Below are positions 14,588-22,678 of a stretch of DNA of 28,707 nt, in pieces (position 1 is the first letter of the stretch; each line of letters starts with the position of its first letter). The position numbers and the translations under genes are program-made. A model generated the notes under the pieces. That model did not search any database. It was not told where the DNA came from and saw only the letters and a list, made by a program, of their open reading frames with translations. Source of the stretch: Phycisphaerales bacterium UBA6054 (GTDB taxonomy: Bacteria; Planctomycetota; Phycisphaerae; Phycisphaerales; UBA1924); the NCBI GenBank assembly GCA_002429045.1, contig DIYM01000058.1:1-28707 (forward strand). Direction: 5' to 3'.

Positions 14588-16989
14588 ACCCGGGGACCGA
14601 GGATCACGGGACGCTCGAGGATCGGTATGGCCCGTTCCGCCCGCTCGCATCCAGGCTCGCGATCCCCGTCAGCCTGACCGTCGCCGCCATGATCCTGCTG
14701 GCGTCGTGCTTCGTCGCGATGATCACGCTCAAGAAATCGCTGGATCGGATCGAGCGAGAAACGGAGATGGTGGCGATATCGATCGGGCACGCCGCCGAGT
14801 CTTTGGCGAGCGACGCGGACCTGCAACGGCTGGTGGGGCTCATGGCGGCCGAGCCGGGCGTTGAGCAGATCGCGGTGGTGTACGGTTCGCCTCCGAGGGT
14901 CCTCGCCTGCAGCCACACACGCCTGATCGGAAACCCGTACGACGAAGCCGCGGTGTCCGAGAGCATCCGGAGTGACGCCTGGACCGTGACCCGATCTGCC
15001 CCGCTGAAGATCACGCGTGCCGACAGGCCGCTGGAGAACGTGGAGGTGATCGTGCGGATGGACGCTCGCCCGGTGCGGAACGAGGCCGCCGCCTGGACGT
15101 TCGGGATCGCGGCGATGCTGCTGGCATCACCGGTGGCGACGCTCCTGATCGCGTGGATCACCCTGCAACGCCGCGTGGTCCGCCCGATCGAAGACATGGT
15201 GACGGCGGTCCGCGAGGGCGGCGAGTTCGCGCACATCCCGGTTGTTTCGAACGACGAGATCGGGGTTCTGGCCAGCACGATCAACCGGTCGCACAGAGAG
15301 GCGGCGGTCTCCGCGATCGAGCTGGCGACATCGCGCGAAGAGGCAGAGCAGGCGTTGCGTGAGATCGCCGCGTTGCGCCGCGCCCTGGACGAGCACCTGA
15401 TCCTCTCGATCGCCGACAGGTCCGGCAAGATCATCGACGCCAACAAGGGCTTCTGCATGATCGCCGGGTACACGCGCGACGAGATCCTCGGCGAAGATCA
15501 CAAGATGCTCAACTCGGGCCATCACCCCAAGTCGTTCTGGATCGATGTGTGGAAGACCATCGCCAGCGGACAGGCGTGGCGGGGCGAGGTGTGCAACCGC
15601 GCCAAGGACGGGTCGCTGTACTGGGTCGACAGCACCATCGTTCCGTATCTCAACGCGCGGGGAGAGATCGAGCGGTACGTCTCGATCCGGTTCGACATCA
15701 CCGCCCAGAAGAAGGCGGAGGAAGCCCTTGTGGCCGCGCAGGAGCGGGCCGAGTCGATCAGCCGGTCCAAGTCCGAGTTCCTCGCGAACATGAGCCACGA
15801 GATCCGCACCCCGATGACCGCGATCATCGGCTTTACGGATCTTCTCAAGCTGATGATCGATGAGTCTCCCGAGCACGAACGCCACCACGAGTACGTCGAG
15901 ACAATCCAGCGGAACGGCAAGCACCTCCTCGAACTGATCAACGACATCCTGGATGTTTCGAAGATCGAGGCGGGCGGCATCTCGCTCGAGAAGACGGACG
16001 CCAATCCCGCCGAGCTCCTGGGCGACACCTGCGAGCTCATGCGGGTCAAGGCGGATTCCAAAGGCATCACCATCGAGTCGGAGTGCGCCGAGGATGTGCC
16101 CGCCTGGGTCTCCACGGATCCGGGCAGGCTCCGCCAGATTCTCTTGAACCTGATCGGTAACGCCGTCAAGTTCACGGAGCACGGTTCCGTCAGGGTGCGG
16201 TGCGAGTACGACGCCCCCGCCTCGGACGGAGAGGCCGGCACGCTGCGTTTCTCGGTGCGAGATTCCGGCATCGGCATGACCCGAGAGCAGGTCTCGCACT
16301 TGTTCGGCGCGTTCATACAGGCGGACAGCAGCACCAGCCGGAAGTACGGGGGGACGGGTCTCGGGCTGCACATCTCGCGAAGGCTGGTGCAGATGATGGG
16401 GGGCGATATCTCGGTCGTCAGCGAGCCGGGCGAGGGCAGCACGTTCGCCTTCTCCGTCAAGGCGGCAGTCTCACGCCCGGCCTCGCCCGGGCCGATCCCG
16501 GGCGGAGCGCACGCGGACGGGTCGGCCTCGCTGGCCGACGCCTTCGATCGGCGGGACACGCCCAGACTGCGCGGGGTGCGCATCATGCTCGCCGAGGACG
16601 GCCCCGACAACGTACGCTTGATCCGTTTCTTCCTGACCAAGGCGGGCGCGACCGTGGATGTCGTCTCCAACGGGCGTGAGCTGGTCGAAGCCCTGTCGGA
16701 CGACGGGACCATCGACGGGCGGTTCGATCCCGCAACCCCAGCCGACCTGATCCTGACCGACATCCAGATGCCAGAGATGGACGGGTACGAGTCGACAACG
16801 CACCTGCGCGAGATGGGCTGCCCGCTGCCGATCATCGCGCTCACCGCGCACGCGATGTGCGGCGACGAACAGCGTTGCATCGACGCGGGGTGCGACGCGT
16901 ACGCCAGCAAGCCGCTGGACTGGCCGGCCCTGATCGGGCTGTGCGCCGACGCCGCCGCCGGCAACCTCCGGCGATCGGACGCGGCGTGA
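14584..16989 (+). CDS. hybrid sensor histidine kinase (HAMP-PAS-HisKA-HATPase-receiver)
   Basis: An 801-residue inner-membrane kinase. Two hydrophobic helices (about 27-49 and 171-195) frame a periplasmic domain of about 120 residues that resembles no domain I can name. A HAMP-like linker (about 196-245) and coiled coil (245-270) follow. Next are a PAS domain (270-378), HisKA with H405 in FLANMSHEIRTPM, and HATPase_c with N526 (LIGNAVKF), DSGIGM and GGTGLGL. The C-terminal receiver (664-790) has E671-D672, D726 in ILTDIQMPEMDGYES and K776. All catalytic residues are present. There is no C-terminal Hpt, so the phosphate should pass to an external Hpt protein or remain internal. The ATG overlaps the solute-binding protein's stop codon (ATGA), giving tight co-expression; its periplasmic domain may read that protein. 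Start chosen by the overlap. Confidence 0.92.
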   Translation: MNPGTEDHGTLEDRYGPFRPLASRLAIPVSLTVAAMILLASCFVAMITLKKSLDRIERETEMVAISIGHAAESLASDADLQRLVGLMAAEPGVEQIAVVYGSPPRVLACSHTRLIGNPYDEAAVSESIRSDAWTVTRSAPLKITRADRPLENVEVIVRMDARPVRNEAAAWTFGIAAMLLASPVATLLIAWITLQRRVVRPIEDMVTAVREGGEFAHIPVVSNDEIGVLASTINRSHREAAVSAIELATSREEAEQALREIAALRRALDEHLILSIADRSGKIIDANKGFCMIAGYTRDEILGEDHKMLNSGHHPKSFWIDVWKTIASGQAWRGEVCNRAKDGSLYWVDSTIVPYLNARGEIERYVSIRFDITAQKKAEEALVAAQERAESISRSKSEFLANMSHEIRTPMTAIIGFTDLLKLMIDESPEHERHHEYVETIQRNGKHLLELINDILDVSKIEAGGISLEKTDANPAELLGDTCELMRVKADSKGITIESECAEDVPAWVSTDPGRLRQILLNLIGNAVKFTEHGSVRVRCEYDAPASDGEAGTLRFSVRDSGIGMTREQVSHLFGAFIQADSSTSRKYGGTGLGLHISRRLVQMMGGDISVVSEPGEGSTFAFSVKAAVSRPASPGPIPGGAHADGSASLADAFDRRDTPRLRGVRIMLAEDGPDNVRLIRFFLTKAGATVDVVSNGRELVEALSDDGTIDGRFDPATPADLILTDIQMPEMDGYESTTHLREMGCPLPIIALTAHAMCGDEQRCIDAGCDAYASKPLDWPALIGLCADAAAGNLRRSDAA

Positions 16990-17058
16990 CCGCCGAGCTC
17001 GTGGGCCCGGAGCCGGGAGGATTCGCGGATCCGGTCGATGTCGGGGCGCGGATCAGCC

Positions 17059-17064
17059 GATAAC
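17059..17064 (+). promoter_or_regulatory. -10-like box GATAAC before the dehydratase gene
   Basis: GATAAC matches four of six -10 positions and lies 6 bases before ATG 17071. It supports that start over the in-frame ATG at 17038. No -35 box is clear. Confidence 0.25.
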
Positions 17065-17070
17065 AGCAGC

Positions 17071-18609
17071 ATGAACCCACGCGAGCCATCAGACCGACCA
17101 TCCCGCACCGCCCTGATCGGCACCGCCCGATCGTGCGAGGAGTTGGGCGGCGTGCTCCGCTCGCTTCCCGGACACACCGAGGTCGCCGGGGTGATCACCC
17201 TGGACGGCGCACGGCCTGGCGATGAGCGTCTCCCCCTGCTCGGCTCCGTGCACACCGCCGGGCTGCTCTGCAGGCAGCACGGCATCGGGTGCGCCATCGT
17301 GACACTGCCGTCGGACAGACGCGCCTGGCACGCGGAGATCTCCCGTCAGCTGCGCGCCGAAGGCGTGGCCGAACGCGTGGTGCCCCCGCTCAGCGAACAA
17401 CTGAGCGGGGGAACGGGCCTGCCCGATCCGGTCGAGCCCCCGGGCGGCGATATCGCCAACACCTTCCGCGGGATCGAACTCGCCGACCTGGTCGGGCGGA
17501 CCCCCCACCGCATCGACGAGGTGCTGATCTCGCGCACGCTCCGCGAGCAGACCGTGCTGGTCACGGGCGCGGGCGGTTCGATCGGGTCGGAACTCGTCCG
17601 GCGTATCGCCCGGTTCGGGCCCGAGCGGATCGTGCTCATGGAGCGATCCGAGAACGCCCTGTTCGAGATCGACCGCCACCTGGGCGAGGCGTTCCCGGGC
17701 GTGGCGCGCACCGCGTTGTTGCACGACGTGGTGGACGAACCGGGCACGCTGGAGCACCTGCGACGCTGGCGTCCAGGCGTGGTGTTCCACGCCGCCGCCC
17801 ACAAGCACGTGCCCCTGATGGAGGACCACCCCGCTCACGCGGTGACCAACAACCTCTTCGGGACCAAATCGATCGCCGACGCGTCGGCCGCGGTGGGCGC
17901 CGACCGTTTCGTGCTGATCTCGACCGACAAAGCGGTCAACCCGGCGTCGGTGATGGGCGCGACCAAACGGCTCGCCGAACGGTACGTCCAGAGCCTCGGC
18001 GAGCGAGTCTCTACCAGGATGAGCATGGTCCGTTTCGGGAACGTGCTGGGGTCGAACGGCTCCGTGCTGACCATCTGGGCCGACCAGATCGCGCGCAACG
18101 CCCCGATCACCGTGACCGACGAACGGATGACCAGGTTCTTCATGACGATCCCGGAAGCGGCGACGCTCGTGCTGCAGGCCGGCGCGATGGCCGGCCGCGA
18201 GGGACGCTGCGGAGAGGTCTTCGTGCTCGACATGGGCCGACCGCTCTCGATCCTCTCCCTCGCCAAGCGCTTCGTGCGCGCGTGCGGCCTGGAACCCGCG
18301 GTCGGCCCCGGCACCCACGACACCGGCACGCCGGGAAACGGACGGGCATCGATCGTCGTCACCGGGGCCAGACCGGGCGAGAAACTCCACGAAGAGCTGT
18401 CATACGAAGCCGAGCAACTCCGCGCCACGGCCCACCCGGGAATCCGCCGGCTCGACCACGAGAACGCCCCGAACGCCGACGCGATCGGCGCGATGATCGA
18501 GGACCTGAACGCGGCCCGCAACGACCGGTCCCGCCGGGCCGTGCTCGACGCCATGTCGCGCCACCTCCCCGGGCTGCTCGCCGCGACCGGGACACCCGCG
18601 GCGGCGTGA
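17071..18609 (+). CDS. CapD/PglF-type nucleotide-sugar 4,6-dehydratase, soluble form
   Basis: An extended short-chain dehydrogenase, likely a UDP-N-acetylglucosamine 4,6-dehydratase or epimerase supplying a modified sugar for surface polysaccharide. The NAD site is VLVTGAGGSIGSELVRRIA (GAGGSIG at 166-172). Other family marks are VVFHAAAHKHVPLMEDHPA, LISTDKAVNPASVMGATKR with the Met-x-x-x-Lys variant of the usual Tyr/Lys catalytic pair, MSMVRFGNVLGSNGSV, and RPGEKLHEEL. Large members (WbpM, PglF, CapD) have four N-terminal membrane helices. Here the first 150 residues look like a soluble CoA-binding-type Rossmann fragment (RTALIGTARSCEELGG to VVPPLSEQL) with no membrane helix. Starts at 17038 and 17071 are both ATG without a good ribosome site; I chose 17071 for the -10-like box. 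The exact substrate cannot be read from sequence. Confidence 0.85.
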   Translation: MNPREPSDRPSRTALIGTARSCEELGGVLRSLPGHTEVAGVITLDGARPGDERLPLLGSVHTAGLLCRQHGIGCAIVTLPSDRRAWHAEISRQLRAEGVAERVVPPLSEQLSGGTGLPDPVEPPGGDIANTFRGIELADLVGRTPHRIDEVLISRTLREQTVLVTGAGGSIGSELVRRIARFGPERIVLMERSENALFEIDRHLGEAFPGVARTALLHDVVDEPGTLEHLRRWRPGVVFHAAAHKHVPLMEDHPAHAVTNNLFGTKSIADASAAVGADRFVLISTDKAVNPASVMGATKRLAERYVQSLGERVSTRMSMVRFGNVLGSNGSVLTIWADQIARNAPITVTDERMTRFFMTIPEAATLVLQAGAMAGREGRCGEVFVLDMGRPLSILSLAKRFVRACGLEPAVGPGTHDTGTPGNGRASIVVTGARPGEKLHEELSYEAEQLRATAHPGIRRLDHENAPNADAIGAMIEDLNAARNDRSRRAVLDAMSRHLPGLLAATGTPAAA

Positions 18610-18629
18610 CCGCTGAATCGAACCCGCCC

Positions 18630-18667
18630 GCCCGCGATACCGCGCGGGCACACGCACGCATCGATGC
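18630..18667. other. hairpin and palindrome in the dehydratase-CorA gap
   Basis: Stem GCCCGCG/CGCGGGC with a 6-base loop (18630-18649), then a perfect 10-base palindrome GCATCGATGC (18658-18667). There is no T-tract. They could end the dehydratase transcript or bind a regulator of the transporter gene. Confidence 0.3.
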
Positions 18668-18727
18668 GCGGGCCGATCGGTCCTCGGGCCCGACCCACGC
18701 CCCGCACGCGGAAGGTGGCATGCCGCC

Positions 18728-19729
18728 ATGAGCGCCGAGAACCAGTTCAGACCGTTCGATCCGGAGGGCGGGTTGATCTTGGCGACGGCGTTGCCGGGCT
18801 CGGCCGGGGCGTTCGAGGGAGAACGCCTGTCATGGGAAGCGCTGGGTGTGCCAGCCGATGGATCGCTGCGGGTGCATCTCGATCGGACGAAGGAACGCGC
18901 GCAACACTGGGTCCGGGAGCGCTCGGGCCTGGATCCGTTCGCCGTCGAGGCGTTGCTCGCAGAGGAAACCCGGCCGCGTGTCGAATCGATCGGCGATGGG
19001 CTGCTGGTCATCCTGCGCGGGATCAACATGAGCGAAGGCGTAGAAGCCGATGAGTTGATCGCGATCCGGATGTGGATCGAGCCCGGGCGGGTGATCACGC
19101 TCCGCCAGTTCCGGTTCCAAACGATCGCGGATCTGCGGCAGCGCGCGCAATCGGGGGACGCGCCGGGCGGGTTCTTGGCGGCGGTGACGAGCGGGCTCAG
19201 CGCGCGGATCGTACCGACGCTCAACAACCTGCGCGAGATGCTGGACCGGATCGAGGACGACATGGTCGCCAGCGAACAAGACGATGACTCCTGGCGCGGG
19301 CTGCTGGGGACGATCCGGCGCCAAGCGATCACCTATCGCCGGTACCTCATGCCCCAGCATGAAGCCCTGGCCACCCTGGCGAACGGACGGTCGCGCCTGC
19401 TGGACGAGCGGGACCACGCCGAGATCCGCGCGGCGCTCGAGCAGACGGCGCGCGAGTGCGAGTCGCTCGAAGAACTCCGCGATCGGGCGGCGGTCACGCA
19501 GGAAGAACTCCGCGCCAGGCACGAAGCCCGGGTCGGGCGGACGGTCTATCTGCTGACGCTCGTGGCGACCGTCGCGTTGCCGCTCGGGTTGCTCACAGGC
19601 CTGCTGGGCGTGAACGTCGGCGGTGTGCCCTTGGAATCAACGCCGCTCGGCTTCTGGATCGTGTGCGCGACGATGCTCGTCATCGTGGCGCTCCAGGTCT
19701 GGTGGTTCAAGCGGAAGCGATGGATGTAG
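18728..19729 (+). CDS. ZntB/CorA-family divalent metal transporter
   Basis: A 333-residue member of the 2-TM GxN family, which forms pentameric channels or transporters for Mg2+, Co2+ or Zn2+. The long cytoplasmic part (1-270) is a funnel domain with a predicted long helix (about 165-265). Two membrane helices end the protein (273-293 and 309-327), with the pore signature GVN at 294-296 in TGLLGVNVGG, and a basic C-terminus (WWFKRKRWM). GVN replaces the usual GMN. NVGG after it, and the opening WVRERSGLDPFAVEALL, resemble ZntB more than CorA, so Zn2+ efflux or uptake is plausible but unproven. ATG 18728 has GGAAGGTGG about 9 bases upstream. A three-codon frame ATG-CCG-CCA-TGA (18720-18731) sits between the site and the start and overlaps it. 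Confidence 0.88.
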   Translation: MSAENQFRPFDPEGGLILATALPGSAGAFEGERLSWEALGVPADGSLRVHLDRTKERAQHWVRERSGLDPFAVEALLAEETRPRVESIGDGLLVILRGINMSEGVEADELIAIRMWIEPGRVITLRQFRFQTIADLRQRAQSGDAPGGFLAAVTSGLSARIVPTLNNLREMLDRIEDDMVASEQDDDSWRGLLGTIRRQAITYRRYLMPQHEALATLANGRSRLLDERDHAEIRAALEQTARECESLEELRDRAAVTQEELRARHEARVGRTVYLLTLVATVALPLGLLTGLLGVNVGGVPLESTPLGFWIVCATMLVIVALQVWWFKRKRWM

Positions 19730-19738
19730 GGCATCCAT
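19720..19738. terminator. hairpin with the CorA-family stop codon in its loop
   Basis: ATGGATG (19720-19726), loop TAGGG containing the stop codon, CATCCAT (19732-19738). It lies between convergent genes but lacks a T-tract on either side, so it is a weak two-way end signal at most. Confidence 0.35.
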
Positions 19739-19776
19739 CGAACCCCCGGGGGCTCGGCGCCGAACGACGAATCCGC

Positions 19777-20556
19777 TCAGGCGATCGAGCGGTCGGCGTT
19801 GGGCTCGGGGGTGTCCGCACGAGCGTCCGGCCCGATCTGGGCGGCCGGCGCGTGGCTGGCAACGGGCCACCCGGTCCAGCCCGCGAAGCGGTGCTGGAGG
19901 TCCGCGGCGATCTCGGCCGCGCTCAACGAAGACTGCTGATAGCTCACCGGACGCATGAAACGCACGGTCGCGTCGGAACGCGTCCAGATCGATTGCCACG
20001 CGTTCTCGGCCTGGGGCGTGCCCTCGATAATGACCGGGAGCACCCGGGCGCTGGTGCGCTTGACGAGCATCCCCACACCCGGGTTGAAGGGCAGCAGCCT
20101 CCCGTGCGGGCGCTCGAGCCGCCCCTCGGGGAAGATGCCGATGCAGCCGCCGTTGGCGAGCACCTCCCGCGCCTGGCGGAGCCCCTTGCGTCCCTCCTTG
20201 GTGCGGTTCACGAAGATGACCCGCTGCCAGTTCCAGAACCAGTCGAGCCTGGGCAGGCGCATGTCCTCGGCCATGATCCACGCCACACGCCGTGGGCAGC
20301 CGGAGGACACCAAGATCGGATCGACACCCGCGGTGTGGTTGCAGACAACGATGAGCGGGCCGGACAGGTCGGAGAGGGCCCCGGGCTCGGTCCGAACATC
20401 GAGCCGGTGGAGGAGCCTGGCATACGCGCGCCCCAGAAGGTACAGCAGACCGGTCGCCGGATCGGTGGGGTCACGGAGCCGGCGCGCCGCAAGCAGGCCT
20501 GCCAGCAGGGGCAGAGCCACAGCCGCGAGCGCGATGGAGAGCGTCCAGACCAGCAT
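19777..20556 (-). CDS. PlsC-type 1-acyl-glycerol-phosphate acyltransferase family protein
   Basis: A 259-residue membrane-associated acyltransferase. An N-terminal hydrophobic segment (1-25) anchors it. Motif I is NHTAGVD (catalytic H74 and D79, spaced H-x4-D), motif II region is RVIFVNRTKEGRKGL, motif III is FPEGRL at 142-147, and motif IV region is VLPVIIEGTP. The family moves acyl chains from acyl-ACP or acyl-CoA to lysophosphatidic acid or other acceptors; the acceptor cannot be told here. The C-terminus is low-complexity and Ala/Asp/Pro-rich. ATG 20556 is chosen; a TTG three codons earlier is also open. It is divergent from rarA and convergent with the CorA-like gene. Confidence 0.88.
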   Translation of the reverse strand: MLVWTLSIALAAVALPLLAGLLAARRLRDPTDPATGLLYLLGRAYARLLHRLDVRTEPGALSDLSGPLIVVCNHTAGVDPILVSSGCPRRVAWIMAEDMRLPRLDWFWNWQRVIFVNRTKEGRKGLRQAREVLANGGCIGIFPEGRLERPHGRLLPFNPGVGMLVKRTSARVLPVIIEGTPQAENAWQSIWTRSDATVRFMRPVSYQQSSLSAAEIAADLQHRFAGWTGWPVASHAPAAQIGPDARADTPEPNADRSIA

Positions 20557-20610
20557 GAGACCCAAGTATGTTAGCGATTACAAAGCCGACGGCTCCATCG
20601 ATCTGAGAAA

Positions 20611-20656
20611 TTGTGGACCAACGCCCCCGGTTTCTGCGCCGAACCGGGCACCACAA
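20611..20656. repeat. nested inverted repeat in the plsC-rarA divergent promoter region
   Basis: Outer arms TTGTGG (20611-20616) and CCACAA (20651-20656) enclose inner arms CCCGGTT (20626-20632) and AACCGGG (20642-20648), with a 9-base loop. It ends 4 bases before the rarA -10-like box, a natural operator position. Confidence 0.55.
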
Positions 20657-20660
20657 CCCG

Positions 20661-20666
20661 TACAGT
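20661..20666 (+). promoter_or_regulatory. rarA: -10-like box TACAGT for rarA
   Basis: TACAGT lies 9 bases before ATG 20676, which would give a leader of only about three bases. The region around it is AT-richer than its surroundings. No clear -35 box; the inverted repeat occupies that position. Confidence 0.35.
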
Positions 20667-20675
20667 TCCCTAGTT

Positions 20676-22052
20676 ATGAGCGACCTGTGGGCGTCGAAAC
20701 GCGAGAGCCAGGTGAAGCGTGCCGAGCCGCTCGCGGTGCGGGTTCGCCCCCGCTCGATCGACGAGGTCGTCGGGCAGACCCACCTGCTCGGGGAAGGCAA
20801 ACTGCTGCGTCGGATGATCGACGCGGACGCGATCACGAGCCTGATCCTGCACGGGCCCCCCGGCACGGGGAAGACCACACTGGCGGGCGTCATCGCGGGG
20901 AAGACGAGGCGTCGGTTCGTGCGCGAGAACGCGGCGAGCGTGGGCGTGAAGCGGATCCGGGAGATCATCGACGAGGCCGAGCGGGTCCTGGGCGACGAGG
21001 GCAAGCGGACGATCCTGTTTTTGGACGAGATCCACCGGTTCACCAAGGCGCAGCAGGACGTGCTGCTGGGCGATGTCGAACGCGGGCTGATCACGCTGAT
21101 CGGGGCGACGACGGAGAACCCCCTGTTCAGCGTGAACTCTGCGTTGATCTCGCGGTCGACGCTGTTCCGTCTGGAGCCGCTGACGGAGGACGAGACGGTC
21201 GAGTTGCTGCGACGCGCGATCGCGAGCGAGCGCGGGTACGGCGCGCTGGACATCGACGCGACGGACGCGGCGCTGCGTGTGTGGGCGATCAAGAGCGAGG
21301 GGGACGCTCGCCGGGCGCTCACGGCGCTCGAGGTGGCGGTCGAATCCCAGCGCGATGACACCGATTGTCGGCGGTTCGTGATCGATGAGAAGGTGGCGGA
21401 AGAGTCGATCCAGCAGAAGATCGCGGTGTACGGGGACGACGGGCATTACGACGCGATCAGCGCCATGATCAAGTCCGTGCGCGGCTCCGACCCGGACGCC
21501 GCGGTGTACTGGATCGCGCGGATGCTCGACGCCGGCGAGGACCCGCGGTTCATCGCCCGGCGGCTGGCGATCCTGGCTTCGGAGGACATCGGCAACGCCG
21601 ATCCGCGCGGGATCGTGGTCGCCCAGGCGGCGTGGGACCTGGTCGAACGGATCGGCATGCCCGAGGCACGCATCACGCTATCGCAGTGCGCGTGCTACCT
21701 GGCGCTCGCTCCGAAGAGCAACGCGGCGTACGCCGCGATCGACGCGGCGCTCGGGGACGTGAAGGAAGGCCGCGTCCTTCCGGTGCCGATGTTCCTGCGC
21801 GACGCGAACAGTTCCCCGGTGTCGGACGCCGACGGGGACGGCTCCGGGCGGCGCGTGAACGGGATCGGGAGCGAGCGGTACGAGTACTCCCACGACGCGG
21901 AGGGCCAGATCACCGGGCAGGACTATTTGGGCGTCGAGAAGAGGTACTACGAGCCGAAGGACATCGGCGCCGAAGCCTCCATGCGGGCACGCCTCGACAA
22001 GATCCGCGCGTCCCGCCGCGACCGCCGGGATCGATCGGGACACGCCCGGTGA
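20676..22052 (+). CDS. rarA: replication-associated recombination protein RarA (MgsA, AAA+ ATPase)
   Basis: RarA is a clamp-loader-like ATPase that acts at stalled replication forks and resembles eukaryotic WRNIP1. The 458-residue protein starts with the typical PLAVRVRPRSIDEVVGQTHLLG. It has Walker A GPPGTGKTT (60-68), Walker B ILFLDEIHR (113-121), the sensor-1 stretch LIGATTENPLFSVNSALISR, and a C-terminal tetramerisation region with YDAISAMIKSVRGSDPDAA and ASEDIGNADPRG. The length is normal. ATG 20676 is chosen by homology; it has no Shine-Dalgarno and a -10-like box close by. The stop overlaps the GTG start of the next gene (GTGA), so it leads a coupled three-gene operon. Confidence 0.95.
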   Translation: MSDLWASKRESQVKRAEPLAVRVRPRSIDEVVGQTHLLGEGKLLRRMIDADAITSLILHGPPGTGKTTLAGVIAGKTRRRFVRENAASVGVKRIREIIDEAERVLGDEGKRTILFLDEIHRFTKAQQDVLLGDVERGLITLIGATTENPLFSVNSALISRSTLFRLEPLTEDETVELLRRAIASERGYGALDIDATDAALRVWAIKSEGDARRALTALEVAVESQRDDTDCRRFVIDEKVAEESIQQKIAVYGDDGHYDAISAMIKSVRGSDPDAAVYWIARMLDAGEDPRFIARRLAILASEDIGNADPRGIVVAQAAWDLVERIGMPEARITLSQCACYLALAPKSNAAYAAIDAALGDVKEGRVLPVPMFLRDANSSPVSDADGDGSGRRVNGIGSERYEYSHDAEGQITGQDYLGVEKRYYEPKDIGAEASMRARLDKIRASRRDRRDRSGHAR

Positions 22053-22678
22053 GCGGCTCCGGCTCGAAGGGATCGGTGCGCGACGCGGTGCGTGCGCGGG
22101 TTGCGCGTCTGACACCCCGAGACCGGGAACGGGCGGCCGAGATCATCGCCGAACGCATCACCGGTTCGGGGTGGTGGCGTGACGCGACCGGCGTGATGCT
22201 CTTCGCGGCCGACGCGACGGAGCCGGACGTGGATGCGCTGATCGACGCGGCCCATGCCGAGGGCAAAGCCGTGGCGTTCCCCTCGGTGGACTGGGCCGGC
22301 AAGTCCATGCGCCCCAAGCGCGTGCGTTCGATGCGTGACCTCACCGAGGGGCGGCACGGCATCCGGGTGCCGGGTGAATCGTGCCCTCCCTTGGATCCAG
22401 CGGGGCTCGATGCCGTGCTCGTGCCGGGCGTCGCGTTTGACGCGAGAGGCGGGCGGCTCGGGCGGGGCGGGGGTTTCTATGATCGGTTCCTCGCGGCGTG
22501 GCGTGATCACCCGGTGACGGGCCGGAGCGTTCGCAGGGTCGCGATCGGCGTGGGGTTCGCGGCTCAGGTCGTCGGGCGGGTGCCGTCGGACCCCCACGAC
22601 CAACGCCTCGACGGGCTCGTGACCGACGCGGGCGATGGAGCAGCGGGCGGGCCCGCGAACACGGAGGTGCGCCGATGA
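22049..22678 (+). CDS. 5-formyltetrahydrofolate cyclo-ligase
   Basis: Converts 5-formyl-THF to 5,10-methenyl-THF with ATP, returning this storage folate to the one-carbon pool that also feeds purH. The 209-residue protein has the N-terminal basic helix region (RDAVRARVARLTPRDRERAA), GVMLFAADATEPD, and the family signature from PGVAFD to GRGGGFYDRFL (126-148), which holds the nucleotide and folate sites. The last part is VAIGVGFAAQVV followed by D-H-D-like DPHDQRLDGLVTD. GTG 22049 overlaps the rarA stop (GTGA), and the gene ends with ATGA overlapping the next start, so all three are translationally coupled. A GTG at 22076 is a less likely start. Confidence 0.9.
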   Translation: MSGSGSKGSVRDAVRARVARLTPRDRERAAEIIAERITGSGWWRDATGVMLFAADATEPDVDALIDAAHAEGKAVAFPSVDWAGKSMRPKRVRSMRDLTEGRHGIRVPGESCPPLDPAGLDAVLVPGVAFDARGGRLGRGGGFYDRFLAAWRDHPVTGRSVRRVAIGVGFAAQVVGRVPSDPHDQRLDGLVTDAGDGAAGGPANTEVRR

